NCBI GenBank assembly: GCA_027692465.1
Contig: JAQEYU010000001.1
Location: 744,001-808,000 of the forward strand
Source: Enterococcaceae bacterium OF42-14pH9A
Lineage (GTDB): Bacteria; Bacillota; Bacilli; Lactobacillales; Enterococcaceae
DNA length: 64,000 nt
Direction: 5' to 3'
The notes beneath the pieces were generated by a model. It searched no databases. It had not been told where the DNA came from and saw nothing but the letters and a program-made list of their open reading frames with translations. Both the position numbers and the translations under genes were made by a program. This document shows, piece after piece, positions 35,326-43,986 of this stretch (its first letter is position 1; every line of letters starts with the position of its first letter).

Positions 35326-36197
35326 AAAAAACAACGAAAATTTTGGCAACACTTAGTCTGGTTATGGCGGTCCTGTTGCTGATTGCTCAAGGAGGCTATC
35401 TGTTTTTTGCTCGGCACTATGGGATCCATTATATTTATGACGGAATGTTCTTTGCAGTCAACTGTCTGATCTTGTTGCTGGCGTTCTTAGGCTTTGCTCC
35501 TTATGCGAAAAACAAGCGGCCCTTGATTGTATTGGCAGGTTTTCTGTTGATTTTCCAAGGTGGTGCGTTGTTTTTGGGGATGCGTCATCAAGTAGTAGTT
35601 TCTTCCAGTCCCCATAAAAGCAATACGTTCATGCTGCGAAAGGACAAGCGTACAGGCTTTGCTGCCTATCAGCGCAATCTTTATTATCAGTGGCCCCAAT
35701 TACAGGCGCTGCTTCCGGCCCCCGCCCAGGAAAATGCTTATCTGCTTTTTTCAAATGATGTCCAGCAGTTGACCTATCCCATAGGCAGCCAATACAAGAT
35801 TGATTGGCCGAATGAAAATCTGGCGGTGTTCAGCTATCAGACTACAGACGGCAGTACTGCACAATTCATCCGCTCCTATGAGGCAGAAACTGCCGCTCCG
35901 TCCCCCAGCGGTTTAGCACCGGCAATCATCGGTGAATGGCAGAGTCCGGACGGCAAGATCCGGTTGCAGGCGCAAGGAAATCCCTATGCGCTTTTGGTCG
36001 ATGGACAAAAAACTCTTTTAAATCCGGAATATCAGATCAGTTTTTCACAATCGGCTTGCGTATATACAGATGCACAAGGCAATGCCCTCTATGCTTTGAT
36101 AATGGACAGCTCCGAAAACAGGCTGACGGTTATTCCCGCTGATCCCACTCAGCAGAATGAAATATATCATCTGACCCGTACAACGAATCCATTGTAA
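35322..36197 (+). CDS. Membrane protein of unknown function
   Basis: A 291-residue protein. Three hydrophobic helices occupy the first 90 residues (ILATLSLVMAVLLLIAQGGYLFF, MFFAVNCLILLLAFLGFA, LIVLAGFLLIFQGGALFLG). About 200 soluble residues follow, probably outside the cell, with GEWQSPDGKIRLQAQGNPYALLVDG in a beta-rich region resembling a small lipocalin-like or DUF-type fold. Translationally coupled to the Asp-box protein; they likely act together at the cell surface. No family recognised. Confidence 0.7.
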   Translation: MKKTTKILATLSLVMAVLLLIAQGGYLFFARHYGIHYIYDGMFFAVNCLILLLAFLGFAPYAKNKRPLIVLAGFLLIFQGGALFLGMRHQVVVSSSPHKSNTFMLRKDKRTGFAAYQRNLYYQWPQLQALLPAPAQENAYLLFSNDVQQLTYPIGSQYKIDWPNENLAVFSYQTTDGSTAQFIRSYEAETAAPSPSGLAPAIIGEWQSPDGKIRLQAQGNPYALLVDGQKTLLNPEYQISFSQSACVYTDAQGNALYALIMDSSENRLTVIPADPTQQNEIYHLTRTTNPL

Positions 36198-36207
36198 TCA
36201 AAAAACC

Positions 36208-36249
36208 GAACTGACCGCCGCTGTTAAAGGTGGGTTCAGTTCTTTTTTT
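36208..36249 (+). terminator. Terminator after the surface-protein pair
   Basis: GAACTGACCGCC pairs with GGTGGGTTCAGTTC with one bulge, followed by seven T residues. Confidence 0.85.
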
Positions 36250-36352
36250 ATCATTGGCTTTGTCGGGTAAACTTGTCCTCGCTTAAAGCACGAGACCGCT
36301 ATTGCGAATGCATCATTTCGACACACTCGCTTTCAATTAAGTAACTTGCAGC

Positions 36353-37255
36353 CTACTGGTTGTCCTCTACAATCCGGCTCATAGTTTGCAAATGATGCAT
36401 AACCGCCGCTTTTCTCAGGACGCCCATCCCCGGAAACCGCCCTTCGGTATGCGCGTTGAACAGCAGCTGCAGTCCTGCTGTGGCTGGCCGCTGTGAAAAA
36501 AACTCTTGCACTTCGGTCATCAGCAGCAGGAATTTTTCTTTTTGTGACCTGACTGCCGCCTCGGGATCTTGCGGTGATACAAAGTGGCGAACCCGCAGTT
36601 GGTTTTTCTCCTCCTGATAGCTCAAATGCAGACACAAGTCCCGATCCGGATAGCTTTGTTCGTAATAGATGCGGCTGTCCATCAAAAAATCACTGATTTC
36701 CCAATCATTTTGCTCACAGAGATCCCCATAGAACAACTCATCTGCCGCTTCCCGGTAATAGCTGTTTCGCGGCAGCCGGGTGAAAGGATCCTGAGATACT
36801 ACTACCTTTTGCGAATGCTTCAACAGCCGCAGGATACGAAATTCAGGCGCTGCCAAAAAACAGCTTTGACGAATCGATTCCGGATCTGATTCTTTCAAGG
36901 GAGCCGCCGAATCCGCAATCCAGAGAACGGGCGGTTCTGACGAGAGCGCAGTTGTGGGGGACTCTAAAGACAGAGGTTCATTCAGAATATGACTGCGATG
37001 TCCTTTGGCAAGACGACCCAGCTCCTCCAATCCTGTTTCTGTCAAAAAGTCCCCGGCTCGGGGGTTGTCGATCAGATAAAACGGCTGTCCCTGCTTCTCC
37101 ATCAGGGCCACGGTCTGAAAAAGCGTCTTGGAGCTCTTTGCCGGTTCAATCACGGGGATGACAGAAGGTGACAATAGCCCGTTGAGACTGAGCTCTTTTA
37201 AAGCCAGCAGATCAAATTGTTTGCCCCGTAAAAAGGGATAGTACCGGGCGCTCAT
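36353..37255 (-). CDS. sce7725-like / 'beta' family protein
   Basis: A 300-residue protein beginning MSARYYPFLRGKQFDLLALKEL and continuing VIPVIEPAKSS. This opening is typical of the sce7725 family, related to the 'beta protein' family first seen in phage-type contexts, and predicted to be a TIM-barrel-like fold. No catalytic residues are proven. Its start overlaps the stop of the nuclease-like gene by four bases, so the two are a coupled pair. Similar pairs are found scattered in bacterial accessory regions; a defence role is my inference only. Confidence 0.65.
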   Translation of the reverse strand: MSARYYPFLRGKQFDLLALKELSLNGLLSPSVIPVIEPAKSSKTLFQTVALMEKQGQPFYLIDNPRAGDFLTETGLEELGRLAKGHRSHILNEPLSLESPTTALSSEPPVLWIADSAAPLKESDPESIRQSCFLAAPEFRILRLLKHSQKVVVSQDPFTRLPRNSYYREAADELFYGDLCEQNDWEISDFLMDSRIYYEQSYPDRDLCLHLSYQEEKNQLRVRHFVSPQDPEAAVRSQKEKFLLLMTEVQEFFSQRPATAGLQLLFNAHTEGRFPGMGVLRKAAVMHHLQTMSRIVEDNQ

Positions 37256-37929
37256 TGCCGCTCACCCGGCTGTTGGCGGTCGGCCGCTGTCTCGAAGGCT
37301 TCTTTCAGGGCCTCCAGCTCTTCTTTCAAGGCTTCCACAGCCTGATCCTGCGTTTCCTTGATAAAGCGGTCATAGTAGTTGATCCCGCCTCCGTAAAGAT
37401 CATATTCCGGCTGGCGGCGTTTCAACTCTTTGTACAGCAGGTCCGTGCTGAAGACCCGCAGCCCCCGCTCTGTCTGCTTGGCTTTGCCAACCTCGCGGGC
37501 CTGGGCAGTAATCAGCCGAAAAATCAAATCCTGCTGATCTACCTGCAGCTCTTGCCGGCGGGCTTTCTTTTCAGAAACCAGGTAACCGGGAACCTGGTGA
37601 TTTTCAGGATCTGCATAACTGTGGTAGATTAATACACCAATTTCGACCGGAATCTCTGCTGCTACCTGCTGATAAAGGGCATGAGGCAAAACAAAATAGT
37701 TGTAATGCCCTACAAAAGAAAGCTTGGCATGGGAACGAAAATCTCCCTTACTAACCTTCAACTCAAAGCAGCGCCACTCGAAGGTCCGGTCCGGCAAGAT
37801 CCGCAAGCTCAACGTATCAACGTTCCCCAGATCATCCGGCATCCCCACCTCTTCTACGACAGCTTCACCTTTTTCCCGACAATATGCATACAACGTTTCT
37901 TCCATCTGTATCGTTAACGGTGTCTTCAT
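37252..37929 (-). CDS. PD-(D/E)XK nuclease-like protein (MmcB/sce7726-like)
   Basis: A 225-residue protein whose core reads GNVDTLSLR, then WRCFELKVSKGDFRSHAKL. The Asp followed by E-L-K is a PD-(D/E)XK nuclease pattern, similar to MmcB-like proteins and to the partner of sce7725. The C-terminus is coiled-coil-like (QDQAVEALKEELEALKEAFE). The frame continues upstream to 38010; I chose ATG 37929 (MKTPLTIQ) with AAAGG nine bases before. Coupled by ATGA to the sce7725-like gene. Nuclease activity is predicted, not shown. Confidence 0.65.
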   Translation of the reverse strand: MKTPLTIQMEETLYAYCREKGEAVVEEVGMPDDLGNVDTLSLRILPDRTFEWRCFELKVSKGDFRSHAKLSFVGHYNYFVLPHALYQQVAAEIPVEIGVLIYHSYADPENHQVPGYLVSEKKARRQELQVDQQDLIFRLITAQAREVGKAKQTERGLRVFSTDLLYKELKRRQPEYDLYGGGINYYDRFIKETQDQAVEALKEELEALKEAFETAADRQQPGERQ

Positions 37930-38039
37930 AACAGCACGCCTTTCTTTGCGTTTCATTGCTCGATCATGATACCAAGCGTTGACCAGCGGGGCTGTTCCTC
38001 CGGCCGGCATTGGCTGGCATCAAGAAGCGTCTGACAGCA

Positions 38040-38069
38040 AACAACCGTTTCTCGGCAGAAACGGTTGTT
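38040..38069 (-). terminator. Hairpin between small gene and nuclease-like gene
   Basis: A perfect 13-bp stem, AACAACCGTTTCT with AGAAACGGTTGTT, and a 4-nt loop. On the minus strand it is followed by TTGC, so the T tract is short; probably the terminator of the small gene at 38122-38466. Confidence 0.6.
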
Positions 38070-38121
38070 GTGCTGCGTCATTCTTATAATAGAACAAACA
38101 TTCGCATATGACCAGTGCTCA

Positions 38122-38466
38122 TTAACGACTTAACAAATATTGAATATCTGCTGTCACACCGGCCGCATCCTCTTTGTTTTCCAAAAGCAGTGTCAGCTTC
38201 TCGTCAGGTGTCTGCAAGGTGATGACATCTCCGTGATGACGCAGCTGTACCTGATCTTTTGTAAAGGTTTCTTTCGTAAAGTCATCCAATGAGACATTGG
38301 GGGTCACCAGATAGACCGCCTGATCGGAAACAAAAACAACACGGTGATCCGTGGTCTCCTGCATCACAAAGTTCATCAGTTCGGCTTCTGACATGATTTC
38401 ATCGGCATACGCCTGCAAGAGTAAAAATTGTTGCGGTTTGGTGAAAAGCGAATAAAACTCATCCAT
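38122..38466 (-). CDS. Hypothetical protein
   Basis: A 114-residue soluble protein (MDEFYSLFTKPQQFLLLQAYADEIMSE is its start region). The second half alternates beta-like stretches (RVVFVSDQAVYLVTP, VQLRHHGDVITLQTPDEKLTLLL), which could be a small PH-like domain. No family recognised. AGGATGAG lies upstream of the ATG. It is monocistronic, between a 400-bp gap and a hairpin. Confidence 0.6.
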   Translation of the reverse strand: MDEFYSLFTKPQQFLLLQAYADEIMSEAELMNFVMQETTDHRVVFVSDQAVYLVTPNVSLDDFTKETFTKDQVQLRHHGDVITLQTPDEKLTLLLENKEDAAGVTADIQYLLSR

Positions 38467-38867
38467 CTTTTGCTCATCCTTTCTGAATCGTCCTCCACAC
38501 TGATCTGAAAATGCCTGAATGCCTCAATAACAAATCTGTTCATAAATACTGCACATGGCGGCTGCAAGACGCTGCCATAAGTCGTGCCAACATATAACCT
38601 GTACGAGGAGGCACCGTTCTTTTTCGAATTCCGGCGGTTCTTCCAGGAGCAGTTGCCACCGTCATTTTCAGATAGATTTTGGGTTTCCTAAGGAGGGACA
38701 ATTTTCCTGTTGCCTCTATCCTGCCACATTTTCGCCAAAAAAGCCAAAATGACCTCGGATAATGGCCGCAGTTTTATCTTTGAGTGGGATAAAGACGATA
38801 AAGATTGCCCCCTGTGATTTCCGAAAGATAAAAAAGCTGTCTGCCCTAAGGACAAACAGCTTTTTGG
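38467..38867. other. Gap without a gene
   Basis: About 400 bp with no supported gene. It holds a terminator at its right end and short stretches reminiscent of the dispersed repeat (TTTTCAGATAG near 38668), too degraded to score as a copy. Confidence 0.5.
38830..38865 (-). terminator. Terminator of the sugar operon
   Basis: AAAAAGCTGT pairs with ACAGCTTTTT; T residues follow on the minus strand, directly after the last gene's stop codon. Confidence 0.85.
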
Positions 38868-39902
38868 TCAGCGGTTTTCGACGCTCTCAAAAATATGATC
38901 GATCAGCTCCATAACTTTCAGGACCTGCTCATTTTTCACCATCGGCTCAGCATCGTTGGTTACCACATCAAAGAAGTTTTGGTAGAAACTTTGGGGAAGT
39001 TTGACACCCTGCGGCAGAGGCAATACAGTTGTTGCTTCTTCAGAAGGCGGTGCCATGGTCTTGGTCAGACCGACACCGGCTTGGATCGGTTTTGGAGCAG
39101 AAACTGCTGCATTGGTAGCTGCGACCATTTTTCCGGAAAGATCCCAATCGGTAATCTCCGCTGTTCCTTTGGTCCCTTTGAGGTACCAGCGGGGCAATTT
39201 GATGTAATTAGAAGTCCCTACCTCAGTGATCACCCGCAGTCCGTTTTCAAAGGTCAGATAAGTGATATAGCCGTCATCGCATTCTTCACCAAGAATATAA
39301 CTGAAGTCGGCTTCGACAGTTTTCAAGGGACTATCCACCAGCCACATAATCTGATCCAACAGATGGATGCCCCAGTCAAGCAGCATGCCACCGCCGTGTT
39401 GCTTCAGCCGCCGCCAGTCTCCCGGGATCCCGTTCGCACCGTGAACTCGTGATTCGATCTGGAACAAGTCGCCGATTGCACCCGAATCCCACAATTCTTT
39501 CACGATCAAGAAGTCCGGGTCCCAACGCCGGTTTTGATGAACCATAAAGGTTTTGCCGGTTTTTTCGGCAACCGCCATGATCTCCCGCAGCTCGCCGGCA
39601 TTCATAGCAACCGGCTTTTCACAGACGACATGTTTGCCGGCTGACAATGCCGCAACAGCAATCTCCTTGTGGCTGTCATTAGGTGTTGCAATCAGTACAC
39701 AGTCGATACCGGGATCCGCCAATAATTCCTCCCGATCCTGATATGCCTGCAAGCCTTTTTCCGTCGCCAAGGTCCGGCGATCGTCTTTGATATCATATAT
39801 TCCTACGATATCAAATAATTCTTTTTCTGTCGGCAGCAGGTGCTCCAAATGGTAAGAACCCATCCCGCCATAACCGATGGCTGCCAATTTCAGTTTATTC
39901 AT
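38868..39902 (-). CDS. Gfo/Idh/MocA family oxidoreductase
   Basis: A 344-residue NAD(P)-dependent sugar dehydrogenase. The Rossmann start is LAAIGYGGMGSYH; then VLIATPNDSHKEIAVAAL and the family's Glu-Lys-Pro in VCEKPVAMN. The GGGMLLDWGIHLLD segment carries the G-x-x-x-D-x-G-x-H active-site motif. Last of five genes that also include a second dehydrogenase, ThuA and two TIM-barrel isomerases. ATG 39902 follows GAGTGG. Substrate unknown; see the 3-keto-sugar inference. Confidence 0.88.
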   Translation of the reverse strand: MNKLKLAAIGYGGMGSYHLEHLLPTEKELFDIVGIYDIKDDRRTLATEKGLQAYQDREELLADPGIDCVLIATPNDSHKEIAVAALSAGKHVVCEKPVAMNAGELREIMAVAEKTGKTFMVHQNRRWDPDFLIVKELWDSGAIGDLFQIESRVHGANGIPGDWRRLKQHGGGMLLDWGIHLLDQIMWLVDSPLKTVEADFSYILGEECDDGYITYLTFENGLRVITEVGTSNYIKLPRWYLKGTKGTAEITDWDLSGKMVAATNAAVSAPKPIQAGVGLTKTMAPPSEEATTVLPLPQGVKLPQSFYQNFFDVVTNDAEPMVKNEQVLKVMELIDHIFESVENR

Positions 39903-39948
39903 AGTTGTCCACTCGATTTCTTTATAGATTTCTTTGCCTGTTTTCGGT

Positions 39949-40917
39949 TTATGCCCACCACATACCGGAAGGCTGGTCATTGATCATCACGGAACGCAGG
40001 TTGGTAATCGCCCGATTCAAACCTTCGTCGACTGACATAATTGGATCCTCATGTTCGATACTCAAAACATAGTCGTAGCCGTAGATTCGCAAAGCACTGA
40101 TGATGTCTGACCAGACTTTCAAATCGTGTCCGCAACCGACAGAACGGAACGTCCATGCGCGGGTTTTGACATTGCTGTATGGCTGCATATCGGTCAAGCC
40201 GTGCATATTGATGTTGTCTTGGTCGAGATAGGTATCTTTGGCATGGAAATGATGGATCGCTCCAGCCTCACCCAAAATCTTGACAGCCGCCACCGGATCG
40301 ATCCCCTGCCACCACAAGTGACTCGGATCCAGATTACAACCGATGGCTTTGCCGGCTGCATCCCGCAGTTTCAGCATCGTGTAAGGGGTATGTGCCAAAA
40401 AACCACCGTGAAGCTCGATCCCGATTTTGACACCGGCTGCTTCGGCTTCGGTATTGATGCCTTTCCAGTAAGGAATCAGCTTTTGTTCCCATTGGTAGTT
40501 GTAATTGTCCTCATACTCTGTCGGCCAGGGCAAAGTCGGCCAGTTCACCTGAGTATCGGTCGGATTCCCACCGGAGATCCCGGAAAACCCGTTGACAACC
40601 GGTACATTCATCAGGCTGGCCAATTTGATCGTCTTTTTAATCAACTCATCGGCTTCTTTTGCAGTTGCTGCCAGCGGGGAGATGGGATTGTTGTGACAAC
40701 TGAGGGCAGAGATCTCCAACCCTTTGTCAGCCAGCTTAGCCAAGTATTCTTTACGGGCATCAGAGGAAGCCAGTAACTCATCGATCTTCAAATGGGCATC
40801 GCCGGGCGAGCCGCCGGTACCGATTTCCACAGTCTGCAAACCTTTACTTGCTACCATTTCAATCATTTCTTCAAATGACAGTTGATTGAATAACGGGGTA
40901 AATACACCTAATTTCAT
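39949..40917 (-). CDS. Sugar phosphate isomerase/epimerase (AP_endonuc_2 TIM barrel)
   Basis: A 322-residue xylose-isomerase-like TIM barrel. It begins MKLGVFTPLFNQLSFEEM and has metal-ligand segments GIELHGGFLAHTP (Glu), CNLDPSHLWWQG (Asp and His), HFHAKDTYLD (His, Asp) and YVLSIEHEDP (Glu). These are the four usual metal-binding positions. AAGGAG precedes ATG 40917. Fourth gene of the sugar operon. Members include inositol isomerases and 3-keto-glycoside-processing enzymes. Confidence 0.85.
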   Translation of the reverse strand: MKLGVFTPLFNQLSFEEMIEMVASKGLQTVEIGTGGSPGDAHLKIDELLASSDARKEYLAKLADKGLEISALSCHNNPISPLAATAKEADELIKKTIKLASLMNVPVVNGFSGISGGNPTDTQVNWPTLPWPTEYEDNYNYQWEQKLIPYWKGINTEAEAAGVKIGIELHGGFLAHTPYTMLKLRDAAGKAIGCNLDPSHLWWQGIDPVAAVKILGEAGAIHHFHAKDTYLDQDNINMHGLTDMQPYSNVKTRAWTFRSVGCGHDLKVWSDIISALRIYGYDYVLSIEHEDPIMSVDEGLNRAITNLRSVMINDQPSGMWWA

Positions 40918-41029
40918 GATTTTGCACTCCTTTTTTGTCTTCAGACCCGACCTTTTATTTTCACAAGATGTCGAAAGTGTGTGTTGGAAAGTCTTGCGAA
41001 AATAAAAGGTCATGGCAGATTTTGCTTAG

Positions 41030-41740
41030 TTATCCTTCCAGTGCCTCAAAATGTCCGTAATACGGGCGGACATTTTCAGTCGCATTGGCCCAATTGACAG
41101 CATTGATGATGACCTGCTGCACTTTTTCGTTGTAATAGCTGTTGTAAGTTTCATGTCCCGGCTGGAAGTAGAAGATCTTGCCGTTGCCGCGACGGAAGGT
41201 ACAACCGCTGCGGAATACTTCCCCTCCCGGAAACCAGCTGACAAAGATCAGCTCATCCGGTGCCGGGATATCAAAGTGCTCCCCATACATCTCTTCTTTT
41301 TCCAAGTCGATATACTCCCCGATGCCTGCTGCAATGGGGTGACTTGGATTAACAGTCCAGATACGGGCATGAGAATCGTCTTCCCGCCACTTCAGATCGC
41401 AGCTGGTACCCATCAGTTTTTTAAAGATTTTGGAGAAATGGCCGGAGTGAAGAACAATCAGCCCCATCCCCTCCAAAACTCGCTGTTGGACCCGATCGAC
41501 GATTCCATCAGCTACTTCGTCATGGGCCATGTGTCCCCACCAGATCAACACATCAGTTTCCGCCAAAACACTGGCGGTCAACCCGTGTTCCGGTTCGTCC
41601 AAGGTAGCGGTAGTCGTATCAAAGCCGGCCGCCGTCAAAAAAGCGGCCAGCTGTCCGTGGATGCCTTCAGGATACATGGCTTGAACGGCCGCATCGGTTT
41701 TTTCGTGGCGGAATTCATTCCATACAGTTACTTTTGTCAT
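41030..41740 (-). CDS. ThuA domain protein
   Basis: A 236-residue ThuA-like protein with a glutamine-amidotransferase-like fold. It begins [16 protein letters not shown], then [27 protein letters not shown] and [15 protein letters not shown]. In Sinorhizobium, ThuA works with the dehydrogenase ThuB in 3-keto-disaccharide metabolism of trehalose, maltitol and sucrose. Its start overlaps the next upstream gene by four bases. GAGGT precedes the ATG. Confidence 0.85.
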   Translation of the reverse strand: MTKVTVWNEFRHEKTDAAVQAMYPEGIHGQLAAFLTAAGFDTTTATLDEPEHGLTASVLAETDVLIWWGHMAHDEVADGIVDRVQQRVLEGMGLIVLHSGHFSKIFKKLMGTSCDLKWREDDSHARIWTVNPSHPIAAGIGEYIDLEKEEMYGEHFDIPAPDELIFVSWFPGGEVFRSGCTFRRGNGKIFYFQPGHETYNSYYNEKVQQVIINAVNWANATENVRPYYGHFEALEG

Positions 41741-42489
41741 GCATATACCTCATCTCTCAATGCTGCCAGCTTTTGGCAGTCGATTTTTACAGCTTCCAAA
41801 GGGGAATAGGCTTGGAAAGCTTCCTGCTCGACGATCAGCCAGGAAAGATCATTTTCTTTGGCAAAGGCCAAGTATTCTTTCATAGGCAGGATGCCGTTGC
41901 CAATCTCAGTACTTTCACTGCGATCAGCCGTCAAATCCTTGAAATGCAGCAAGCCGATCCGTGCTTTATGGTCTGTCAGCCATTCAGTGACATCCACTCC
42001 GGCTTGCGCCAACCAATACAAGTCGACTTCCAGATCCACGTAAGAAGTATGTGCGGTCATATAATGCAGGATATCGACCCCTGCAACCTGCTGGAATTCA
42101 TGGGCATGATTGTGGTAATAAAAGCTGAAGCCGTTTTCCTGCAAGGTCTTGCCGATCACATCCAACTTGGCAAAAGCTGCTTTCCATTGAGCATAATCTG
42201 CGAAACTCAACCAGGGACAAACGATCCGGGAATTGCCGATCGTTTTTTCGAAAGCCATAACCCCTTCCAGGTCCTCTTCCAGTTTTTCAAAGGGGATATG
42301 ACTGGCAGCTGCTTCCAAATCTGACGCAGCCAAAATGGTTGAAACTTCTGCGGCTGACAGATCATTGTAGCCGGCAAATTCGACACCATCATAGCCGCTC
42401 TCCTTGACTTTTTGCAGTGTGCCGGTAAAATCAGCCGCCAGATCCTCTTTGATTGTCCACAGCTGCAACGCGATTTTTGGTTTCATCAT
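41737..42489 (-). CDS. Sugar phosphate isomerase/epimerase (second TIM barrel)
   Basis: A 250-residue TIM barrel of the AP_endonuc_2 class: [29 protein letters not shown] (Glu ligand region), [12 protein letters not shown] (His, Glu region), [25 protein letters not shown] (His, Asp), WLIVEQEAF (Glu). ATG 42489 is preceded by GAGGAGGAG nine bases upstream; ATG 42486 is the next codon. It overlaps thuA by four bases. Confidence 0.85.
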   Translation of the reverse strand: MMKPKIALQLWTIKEDLAADFTGTLQKVKESGYDGVEFAGYNDLSAAEVSTILAASDLEAAASHIPFEKLEEDLEGVMAFEKTIGNSRIVCPWLSFADYAQWKAAFAKLDVIGKTLQENGFSFYYHNHAHEFQQVAGVDILHYMTAHTSYVDLEVDLYWLAQAGVDVTEWLTDHKARIGLLHFKDLTADRSESTEIGNGILPMKEYLAFAKENDLSWLIVEQEAFQAYSPLEAVKIDCQKLAALRDEVYA

Positions 42490-42566
42490 CAGTAAATACT
42501 CCTCCTCTTCGATCCTGGGGCGTTGTCGTTGCGAAAGCTTCAAACAATGCCCTCAGACGCGGGATA

Positions 42567-43643
42567 TCAGTTAAAAAATACCGGTTGGTTGGTTTTGGAG
42601 GATTCATAGATTGCTTCCAAAATCTGAGTCACCACGATAGCTTCTTCCGGTTTGACCACCAATTCTTTGTCGTTGATGATGGCATCGATCCACATTTGCG
42701 CTTCTACATGAGCAGGATCAGAGCCGGCACCGTCGTAAAAGTCCACTCCGCCGGTTTCCAATTCGATATCATTGGCATATAGCAGGCTGCGTTTTTCTCC
42801 GTTCAGCGTCAGACCATTGTTCATATCGGCACCGCCTTTATTCCCGCACAGCGTTGTTTTGGCTTCTTTGACATCCAACGTGTTCAGGGCCCAACTGGAC
42901 TCAAGGAAAATACTGGCGCCGTTTTCCATCACGATATACCCAAAAGCAGAATCTTCTACGGTAAATTTCTCAGGATCCCAAGGGCCCCAAGCATTGGCGG
43001 CATCTTTGGTTTCTGCCAGTTCGCGGTAGGCGTTACCGACAACATATTTTGGTTTGTAATTGTCCATCATCCATAACGTCAGATCCAACGCATGGGTACC
43101 GATATCGATCAATGGGCCGCCTCCTTGCGCTTCTTCATCCAGGAAAACACCCCAGGTCGGCACTGCCCGGCGCCGAATGGCATGGGCTTTAGCAAAGTAG
43201 ATATCACCCAATTCACCGTCCCGGCAAGCTTCATGAAGATACATAGAATCCGTACGGTAGCGATTTTGGTAGCCAATCGTCAATTTCTTACCGGTGCGTT
43301 TGGCTGCATCGATCATGGCTTGGGCTTCGGCTGTCGTCTTCGCCATCGGTTTTTCACACATGACATGGCAGTCCGCTTCCAAAGCCGCGATTGTAATCGG
43401 GCTGTGGGAAGAATTCGGTGTACACACATGGATGACATCCAACTCTTCATTTGCCAGCATTTCTTTATAGTCCGTGTAAACCGCCGCTTCAGCAGCACCG
43501 TATTCAACTGCGGCTTTTTCCGCCCGTTCTTCGATCAAATCGCAAAAGGCGACCATTTCCGCCTCTTTGACTGTTTTCAGTGCCGGCATATGTTTGCCGT
43601 TGGCGATCCCGCCGCAGCCGATGATTCCAATTTTCAATGTCAT
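42567..43643 (-). CDS. Gfo/Idh/MocA family oxidoreductase (operon first gene)
   Basis: A 358-residue dehydrogenase. The Rossmann start is IGIIGCGGIANGKHM; VIHVCTPNSSHSPITI and MCEKPMAKT carry the Glu-Lys-Pro motif; GGGPLIDIGTHALDL supplies the D-x-G-x-H motif. AGGAGG stands seven bases before ATG 43643; the frame is open upstream but not protein-like there. First gene of the sugar operon, downstream of an unaccompanied TATAAT and a cre-like site. Confidence 0.88.
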   Translation of the reverse strand: MTLKIGIIGCGGIANGKHMPALKTVKEAEMVAFCDLIEERAEKAAVEYGAAEAAVYTDYKEMLANEELDVIHVCTPNSSHSPITIAALEADCHVMCEKPMAKTTAEAQAMIDAAKRTGKKLTIGYQNRYRTDSMYLHEACRDGELGDIYFAKAHAIRRRAVPTWGVFLDEEAQGGGPLIDIGTHALDLTLWMMDNYKPKYVVGNAYRELAETKDAANAWGPWDPEKFTVEDSAFGYIVMENGASIFLESSWALNTLDVKEAKTTLCGNKGGADMNNGLTLNGEKRSLLYANDIELETGGVDFYDGAGSDPAHVEAQMWIDAIINDKELVVKPEEAIVVTQILEAIYESSKTNQPVFFN

Positions 43644-43828
43644 AAAATAACCTCCTGAAATTTTTTCGAAGCGCCGAATCTTTACTGAAGCCATAAAATC
43701 CCGGGAGTTTTTCAGACTGGGGATTCCCGACTTGCACCGATTTTGCTTCAGAAAAGTCGGTCGCTTTGAAAGGTCCGCTTTCTTTTTCAGCATTTCACCG
43801 GTCTTTTTCCTGTTAGACAAGACCTTTT

Positions 43829-43844
43829 TTGGAAACGCTTTTTC
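43829..43844. promoter_or_regulatory. Candidate CcpA (cre) site
   Basis: TTGGAAACGCTTTTTC agrees with the WTGNNARCGNWWWCAW consensus except at its end. It lies about 25 bp downstream of a minus-strand TATAAT (near 43869), where CcpA binding would block transcription of the sugar operon. Confidence 0.45.
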
Positions 43845-43926
43845 CTTTTGATACATTCATTATAGTCAGAGCCGATCTGGAATTCTTCCCAGATAAATCA
43901 CCATTATTCCCGAATATTGCGCAAGT

Positions 43927-43980
43927 AAAAAAACAAAGCACCACGAACCCGCTGATCGGGTTCGAAAGCACTTTGTTTTT
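43927..43980 (-). terminator. Terminator after the AraC gene
   Basis: A long stem: ACAAAG with CTTTGT outside and CGAACCC with GGGTTCG inside, followed by a T run on the minus strand. It separates the regulator gene from the sugar operon. Confidence 0.85.
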
Positions 43981-43986
43981 GTCGCC

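Noticed and set aside
42567..43856. Long N-terminal extension of the first dehydrogenase of the sugar operon
   Set aside because: The extra 71 codons are not protein-like, include the promoter/cre region, and AGGAGG marks ATG 43643.
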